A stretch of 64,000 nucleotides of DNA from Bacteroidota bacterium (GTDB taxonomy: Bacteria; Bacteroidota; Bacteroidia; Bacteroidales; Lentimicrobiaceae), in the NCBI GenBank assembly GCA_023441805.1, contig JAEZNO010000002.1, forward strand, positions 76,162 to 140,161, written 5' to 3'. Each line of letters begins with the position of its first letter. The first letter of the stretch is position 1. The notes under the pieces are model-generated. The model was not told the origin of the DNA. It saw only the letters and a list, made by a program, of their open reading frames with translations, and did not search any database. A program made the position numbers and the translations under genes. Below are positions 59,471 through 64,000 of the stretch, piece after piece.

Positions 59471-60619
59471 ATGGCAAAAATACTGGTTATTGATGACGAG
59501 CGCAGTATCAGAAACACTCTGAGGGAAATACTTGAATATGAAGGTTATCAGATTGATGATGCTTCTGATGGTGCCACTGCATTGCAAAAAGCCTCGGAAG
59601 AGAAGTATGATGTGATTTTATGCGATATCAAAATGCCACAGATGGATGGCATGGAAGTACTCGACAAATTACTATCGATGTCAGATACTCCTGTGGTTAT
59701 GATTTCGGGACATGGTAATATTGAGACAGCTGTTGATGCAATAAAGCGTGGTGCATACGATTTCATTGCCAAACCTCTTGATTTGAACCGACTACTGATT
59801 ACCATTCGCAATGCCATGGAAAAGTCAAGCCTGGTTAAAGAGACCCGCAACCTCAAACGTAAAGTAAGCAGAACTTACGAGATGATTGGGGAATCGGAGC
59901 CAATGCAGCAAATTCGCGATATGATTAACCGGGTTGCCCAGACTGATGCTCGCGTAATGATCACAGGTAGCAATGGTACAGGCAAGGAACTTGTTGCAAG
60001 ATGGCTTCATGAGTTAAGTCACCGTTCATCAGGCCCGTTTGTTGAAGTCAACTGTGCAGCTATTCCAGGTGAATTGATTGAAAGTGTACTATTCGGTCAT
60101 GAGAAAGGTTCGTTTACTTCTGCTATAAAACAGCGAAAAGGTGATTTTGAACAGGCTAACGGAGGAACTCTGTTTCTGGATGAGATAGGTGATATGAGTC
60201 TGGCTGCCCAGGCAAAGGTACTCAGAGCACTTCAGGAAAATAAAATTATGCGCGTTGGCGGTGAAAAAGAAATACCCGTAGATGTCAGAGTCATTGCCGC
60301 CACTAACAAAGACCTTAAAGAGGAAATTGAAAAGAAAACTTTCCGTGAAGACCTCTACCATAGATTGAGCGTCATTCTAATACATGTGCCTACATTAAAT
60401 GAACGTCCTGATGACATTCCTTTGCTCGCCAAGCACTTTATAGCTGAAATCTGTCAGGCAAATGGTAAACCTGTCATGACATTTACTGATGATGCTTTGG
60501 CCCAATTACAACAGAAAAACTGGACCGGCAATATCCGAGAACTGCGTAATGTGGTTGAACGCCTGGCTATCCTGTGCGATAATATCATCACTGCTGAATC
60601 TGTCATAAAATACAGTTGA
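59471..60619 (+). CDS. NtrC-like response regulator without DNA-binding domain, altered GAFTGA loop
   Basis: The 382-residue protein has a receiver domain (1-118, phospho-acceptor Asp52 in CDIKMPQMDG, Lys101) and an AAA+ sigma-54-activator domain (Walker A GSNGTGKE 166-173; Walker B LFLDEIGD 234-241). The loop that contacts sigma-54 reads GSFTSA (213-218) in place of GAFTGA. The protein ends just after the AAA+ lid (NVVERLAILCDNIITAESVIKYS), so the Fis-type helix-turn-helix is absent. It lies 5 nt after the ABC permease. No histidine kinase gene is adjacent. Confidence 0.9.
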   Translation: MAKILVIDDERSIRNTLREILEYEGYQIDDASDGATALQKASEEKYDVILCDIKMPQMDGMEVLDKLLSMSDTPVVMISGHGNIETAVDAIKRGAYDFIAKPLDLNRLLITIRNAMEKSSLVKETRNLKRKVSRTYEMIGESEPMQQIRDMINRVAQTDARVMITGSNGTGKELVARWLHELSHRSSGPFVEVNCAAIPGELIESVLFGHEKGSFTSAIKQRKGDFEQANGGTLFLDEIGDMSLAAQAKVLRALQENKIMRVGGEKEIPVDVRVIAATNKDLKEEIEKKTFREDLYHRLSVILIHVPTLNERPDDIPLLAKHFIAEICQANGKPVMTFTDDALAQLQQKNWTGNIRELRNVVERLAILCDNIITAESVIKYS

Positions 60620-60626
60620 GTTGTTT

Positions 60627-60650
60627 GACTATTGCACTCTTGCAATAGTC
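60627..60650 (+). other. Perfect 10-bp hairpin between response regulator and Ca2+ ATPase genes
   Basis: GACTATTGCA (60627-60636) pairs with TGCAATAGTC (60641-60650) around CTCT. It starts 7 nt after the response regulator stop and ends 14 nt before the ATPase ATG. No U-tract follows, so it is not an intrinsic terminator. It may be a processing or stability element that separates expression of the two genes. Confidence 0.6.
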
Positions 60651-60664
60651 AGGCAAAAAAAGTA

Positions 60665-63319
60665 ATGACAGTGTGGTACACAAAGACAAAAGAGGATGTC
60701 CTCAAAGAGCTACGGGTTGATCCGAATGAAGGATTGACTGATGAAGAAGCCAATAAACGTCAGCAACAATACGGAGCAAATAAACTTACAGCCAAAAAGA
60801 AAAAGAGCATTCTGCAAATGTTCTTCAACCAACTGCGTGATTGGTTGATTTATGTTTTGATGGCAGCAGTGATTATCACACTTTTCATGGGTGAGTACAT
60901 TGATTCTGCCATTATACTTGCGGTGATCATCATTAATGCTGTTTTAGGTGTCATACAGGAAGTTAAGGCAGGAAAAGCAATTGAGGCGTTACAAAAGATG
61001 TCATCGCCCAAAGCACTTGTCAAACGAAATGGCCAGGTCAGGGAACTAGAAGCCGAGTCTCTTGTTCCGGGAGATATCCTTATCCTGGATGCAGGACGCT
61101 ATGTAGCTGCCGATTTACGAATCATAGAATCGAATAACCTTAAGATTGAAGAATCGGCACTTACCGGTGAATCAGTTCCTTCTGAGAAATTTGCAGATCT
61201 GGTCTATGAAGCTGATACTCCTCTTGGAGATAGGGAAAACCTTGCCTTTATGACAAATCTCGTCACATTTGGCAGAGGTATAGGTGTGGTGACTGATACA
61301 GGTATGAATACGGAAGTAGGAAAGATAGCCGGATTCCTTGACTCAGATGAAGAATCAAAAACACCTCTTGAAATTCGACTTAATGAGTTAGGGCAAATGC
61401 TAGGAAAGATTGCTCTTGGTATTTGCACCTTCATATTTATTGTCTCAATAATTCAGGGTCGCGATTTGGCTCAGATGTTTCTAACAGCTGTTTCTCTGGC
61501 TGTTGCATCAATACCCGAAGGACTTGCTGCAATTGTGGCAGTAGTACTTTCGATTGGGGTAACAACCATGTCGAAAAAGAATGCAATCATCAAACGTCTC
61601 CCAGCAGTTGAAACACTAGGCTCAGTTAATATAATTTGTTCAGATAAGACAGGAACACTTACCCAGAACAAGATGACCGTTACACGATACTACACACCAG
61701 ATAGCAGTGAAACAATTGAGCGTAACGGGAAAAACAAAAATACTGATTATGCCGGGTTGCTCGCAAAAGCAATGGTCATTTGCTCCGACGCAACATTTGA
61801 CGAAGAGAAAGGTAAAGGAACAGGTGACCCTACTGAAATAGCGCTTCTTTTATTTGGTGATGATGTTGAAATCGACAGAAAGAAACTAAGTAATGAGTAT
61901 AAGAGGGTTGGTGAACACTCGTTTGATTCTGACCGAAAACTTATGTCGGTTCTGGTTGAAGATCAACAAGGAAATTTAACCGTTTTCACTAAAGGAGCAA
62001 TCGACAACCTTATTAAGGTATCAACCCACATACTTGAGAATGGAGAACCGGTAAAACTGACTGACCGGCACAGAGAGAGATTAAAAGAAGCCATCAATTC
62101 TATGTCGGATGATGCATTGAGAACTTTAGGGGCAGCTTATAAAAATGTCGACAGTAAGATACCGAATGAGGAAATGGAAAAGGACCTCATACTGATTGGA
62201 TTGGTTGGAATGATAGACCCACCTCGCGAAGAAGCAAAGCAATCAATTGAGTTGGCCAGGACAGCCGGCATTACAACAATTATGATCACCGGTGATCATA
62301 AGAATACTGCATATGCCATAGCAAACGAACTGGGCATAGCTGACAAACGCGAACAGGCAATTACCGGCCAGGAAATGGACAGAGAAGGTGAGGAACAGTT
62401 TTACGCAAGGGTGCTGGATTACAGGGTATATGCAAGAGTATCACCCGAACACAAGGTTAAGATTGTCAAAGCTCTCAAAGCAAAAGGGAATATAGTATCA
62501 ATGACCGGCGACGGTGTTAATGATGCGCCTTCTTTAAATTCAGCTGACATAGGTGTTGCCATGGGAATTACAGGTACTGATGTTGCAAAAGGCGCTTCAG
62601 ATATGATTCTAACGGATGACAATTTTGCTACTATAGTCACTGCCATTGAACAAGGAAGGAATATTTATAATAACATCAAGAAATCAGTGATATTTCTACT
62701 CACCTGCAATCTGGGTGAAGTAGTTGCAATGTTTATAACATTACTCATAGGATGGCAGGTGCCACTACTTGCTGTTCAGTTGTTATGGATTAATTTACTG
62801 ACAGACTCCTTACCTGCAATTGCACTAGGAATGGATAAAGGGGACCCTGATGTAATGAGAGAAAAGCCAAGAAATCCAAGGGAAAGCTTCTTTGCTCACG
62901 GTGCAGCTCTGCATACAATACTTGGAGGAGCTTTAATAGGAATACTTACAATCATTGCTTTCTGGTACGGCTATTTTGAACATGGATTCAGTCCTTTTGA
63001 TGATGTACCTTCAGAAGTAACCTCGTATGCCAGGACTATGGCATTCATGGTACTGGTAGCCAGTCAGATGTTCTATTCACTTGCAATGCGTAGTCCTAAT
63101 AAATCAATATTTAGCATCGGGATATTTTCTAACAAATATCTCATTGGAGCTATAGCTTTTGGTATTATTGCCCAACTTCTCGTAATTGAAATTCCATTCA
63201 TGCAAAGGGCCTTTGGTCTGCAGATGCTTGATGCAAAAGGATGGATAATGGCAATCTTCCTCGGATTATTTCCATTAATACTAAATGAGGTGCTAAAACT
63301 ATTGAAAGTTTGGAAGTAA
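60665..63319 (+). CDS. P-type Ca2+-transporting ATPase (PMR1/SERCA-like, P2A)
   Basis: The 884-residue protein pumps cations, most likely Ca2+, across the inner membrane. It has the actuator TGES motif (LTGESVPSEK), the phosphorylated Asp in CSDKTGTLTQNK, the nucleotide-binding FTKGAID, hinge TGDGVNDAPS, and ten predicted spans. In M4 it has ASIPEGL, and in M6 WINLLTDSLPA, where Asn and Asp bind Ca2+. The ATG at 60665 was preferred to a TTG at 60632 inside the intergenic hairpin. Confidence 0.92.
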   Translation: MTVWYTKTKEDVLKELRVDPNEGLTDEEANKRQQQYGANKLTAKKKKSILQMFFNQLRDWLIYVLMAAVIITLFMGEYIDSAIILAVIIINAVLGVIQEVKAGKAIEALQKMSSPKALVKRNGQVRELEAESLVPGDILILDAGRYVAADLRIIESNNLKIEESALTGESVPSEKFADLVYEADTPLGDRENLAFMTNLVTFGRGIGVVTDTGMNTEVGKIAGFLDSDEESKTPLEIRLNELGQMLGKIALGICTFIFIVSIIQGRDLAQMFLTAVSLAVASIPEGLAAIVAVVLSIGVTTMSKKNAIIKRLPAVETLGSVNIICSDKTGTLTQNKMTVTRYYTPDSSETIERNGKNKNTDYAGLLAKAMVICSDATFDEEKGKGTGDPTEIALLLFGDDVEIDRKKLSNEYKRVGEHSFDSDRKLMSVLVEDQQGNLTVFTKGAIDNLIKVSTHILENGEPVKLTDRHRERLKEAINSMSDDALRTLGAAYKNVDSKIPNEEMEKDLILIGLVGMIDPPREEAKQSIELARTAGITTIMITGDHKNTAYAIANELGIADKREQAITGQEMDREGEEQFYARVLDYRVYARVSPEHKVKIVKALKAKGNIVSMTGDGVNDAPSLNSADIGVAMGITGTDVAKGASDMILTDDNFATIVTAIEQGRNIYNNIKKSVIFLLTCNLGEVVAMFITLLIGWQVPLLAVQLLWINLLTDSLPAIALGMDKGDPDVMREKPRNPRESFFAHGAALHTILGGALIGILTIIAFWYGYFEHGFSPFDDVPSEVTSYARTMAFMVLVASQMFYSLAMRSPNKSIFSIGIFSNKYLIGAIAFGIIAQLLVIEIPFMQRAFGLQMLDAKGWIMAIFLGLFPLILNEVLKLLKVWK

Positions 63320-63397
63320 CTATCGAAACAGGTTTAGCCGTTTTTCCAGAATAATGTCATCCCTCCGGGGTTCTATTAAAATAACCCATTTTGAGTC

Positions 63398-63425
63398 AAC
63401 CGAAACAATGGAAACAATCGAAACG
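63398..63425. repeat. Three 9-bp GAAAC units shared with 52877-52904
   Basis: AACCGAAAC, AATGGAAAC, AATCGAAAC and a final G repeat in 9-bp steps. The stretch differs from 52877-52904 by a single base. It lies just upstream of the tmRNA promoter. A lone related unit, TATCGAAAC, is at 63321-63329. Confidence 0.8.
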
Positions 63426-63450
63426 TTCTGATATATTGGCATATATTTTG

Positions 63451-63458
63451 TACTTTTG
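63451..63458 (+). promoter_or_regulatory. -7 promoter element of the tmRNA gene
   Basis: TACTTTTG matches TAnnTTTG exactly and lies 19 nt before the mature 5' end. A clear TTG at the usual distance is missing (TTCTG near 63427 is the closest). Confidence 0.55.
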
Positions 63459-63477
63459 TCGTTGAATACAATACTAT

Positions 63478-63846
63478 GGGGCTGACTGGTTTTGACAGCA
63501 AGGAAGTGGTAATGTAAGCATGTCGGGTGTTGTGAGTTTGACCCGTTAATCCCAATTCACAGAGCCAATAACTGGCAACGATTACAATTATTCGTACGCC
63601 GCTTAATCAAGGATTAAGACGCCTACTGCTCTCCGGGAAGCTTCGCATGACAGCGTCCCGTTAAGAGCATCGCAAAAGTCATGATAAGACAGGTTGCACT
63701 CTGAAACCTGTACGAAAACCAAAAGAGTTAAGGTAACAGCCGGGCCGCTTTTTCCCAACTGTTGCCCGACAACCAACTAAAAGCTAAACATGTAGAAATC
63801 ACTATTGCTGCTTGTTTGGACGCGGGTTCGACTCCCGCCAGCTCCA
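63478..63846 (+). ncRNA. ssrA: Transfer-messenger RNA (tmRNA)
   Basis: tmRNA rescues stalled ribosomes and tags the incomplete protein for proteolysis. The ends form a tRNA-Ala-like acceptor, GGGGCTG paired with CAGCTCC, containing the G3-U70 identity pair, with discriminator A at 63846 and the T-arm GCGGGTTCGACTCCCGC. The tag frame is 63574-63606, read as GNDYNYSYAA and then TAA, with the usual YAA-type degradation end. One-piece, 369 nt. CCA is not encoded (ACA follows). Confidence 0.97.
63574..63606 (+). other. tmRNA proteolysis tag reading frame
   Basis: Codons GGC AAC GAT TAC AAT TAT TCG TAC GCC GCT TAA encode GNDYNYSYAA. The resume codon is inferred as GGC from the position after AATAACT. 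The terminal Ala-Ala is the ClpXP-type degron. Confidence 0.7.
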
Positions 63847-64000
63847 CAAAGTCCCGAAAAACTCTAGTTTTCCTGATTCCTTAGAGGGATACACACCACA
63901 TGAGTTTCTTAATATGGTAAGACTAGGGTTATTAACAAAAACGTGGTTTATTAACAAAAAGAAAAAAGTAACCAAAAAAGAAAAAGTCAACATCAGTATT
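63847..64000. other. Gene-free region after the tmRNA gene
   Basis: AT-rich, with TTATTAACAAAAA present twice (63929-63941 and 63948-63960). No ORF of its own and no clear terminator. Nothing identifies an integration site within the visible part. Confidence 0.4.

Noticed and set aside
63802..63993. Minus-strand 63-codon frame over the tmRNA 3' end
   Set aside because: It is the reverse reading of the tRNA-like domain, a common false gene call.
63847..64000. Integration site at the tmRNA 3' end
   Set aside because: tmRNA ends are frequent targets, but no duplicated tmRNA 3' segment or integrase is visible before the window ends.

Overview
The window is chromosomal DNA of a member of the Bacteroidota, most likely order Bacteroidales or a close relative. 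Three things point there. The promoters have the TTG-N19-TAnnTTTG form of that phylum's primary sigma factor. Shine-Dalgarno sequences are mostly absent. The gene content fits too: a DUF4290 gene ahead of murA, DUF4153/4173, a UbiA-type lipid prenyltransferase, and MurA with Asp at the usual catalytic Cys. Base composition is moderately AT-rich. No prophage, insertion sequence or CRISPR array was seen.

Layout. Positions 1-5100 (minus strand) hold a translation operon: four tRNAs (Thr-TGT, Tyr, Gly, Thr-GGT), tuf, tRNA-Trp, secE, nusG, rplK, rplA, rplJ and rplL, with rpoB expected just beyond the left edge. Upstream of it are hpf, a Xer recombinase, rpsU and a secreted dipeptidyl peptidase. 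Positions 9500-11450 (plus) hold an Rnk-like RNA polymerase-binding protein and a PIG-V-like membrane glycosyltransferase. Positions 11460-15120 (minus) hold tRNA-Val, a membrane polyferredoxin and a DUF4153/4173 protein. One secreted endonuclease/phosphatase-fold protein lies on the plus strand (15.3-16.4 kb). From 27.9 down to 16.4 kb is a long minus-strand cluster: ccmF, a DUF2520 protein, kdsC, ubiA-like, maf, DUF502, surE, a small membrane protein, lpxB fused to a TPR lipoprotein, and comEC. Positions 28.2-47.9 kb (minus) carry the contiguous str-S10-spc-alpha superoperon, from rpsL to rplQ, followed by eno. The right part contains a methyltransferase, a YfcC transporter, a K+/H+ antiporter, DUF4290-murA-grpE-dnaJ, an ABC-2 exporter with an NtrC-like response regulator, a P-type Ca2+ ATPase and the tmRNA gene.

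Most of the window is growth machinery. The less ordinary content lies between genes. (1) A candidate structured non-coding RNA sits upstream of rpsL, with its own consensus promoter and nested complementary helices. (2) Three intergenic loci carry degenerate repeats with an exact 11-bp period; two of them flip to the reverse complement at a central dyad. (3) Two loci share a 9-bp repeat. (4) Promoters of ribosomal genes share a CAG(T/C)CC initiation segment, and one overlaps the terminator of the preceding operon. Among genes, rpmJ has lost one A and is frameshifted in its last third, lpxB reads in frame into a lipoprotein gene, and the response regulator has an altered GAFTGA loop and no DNA-binding domain.

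All assignments come from reading the sequence. No database search was run.
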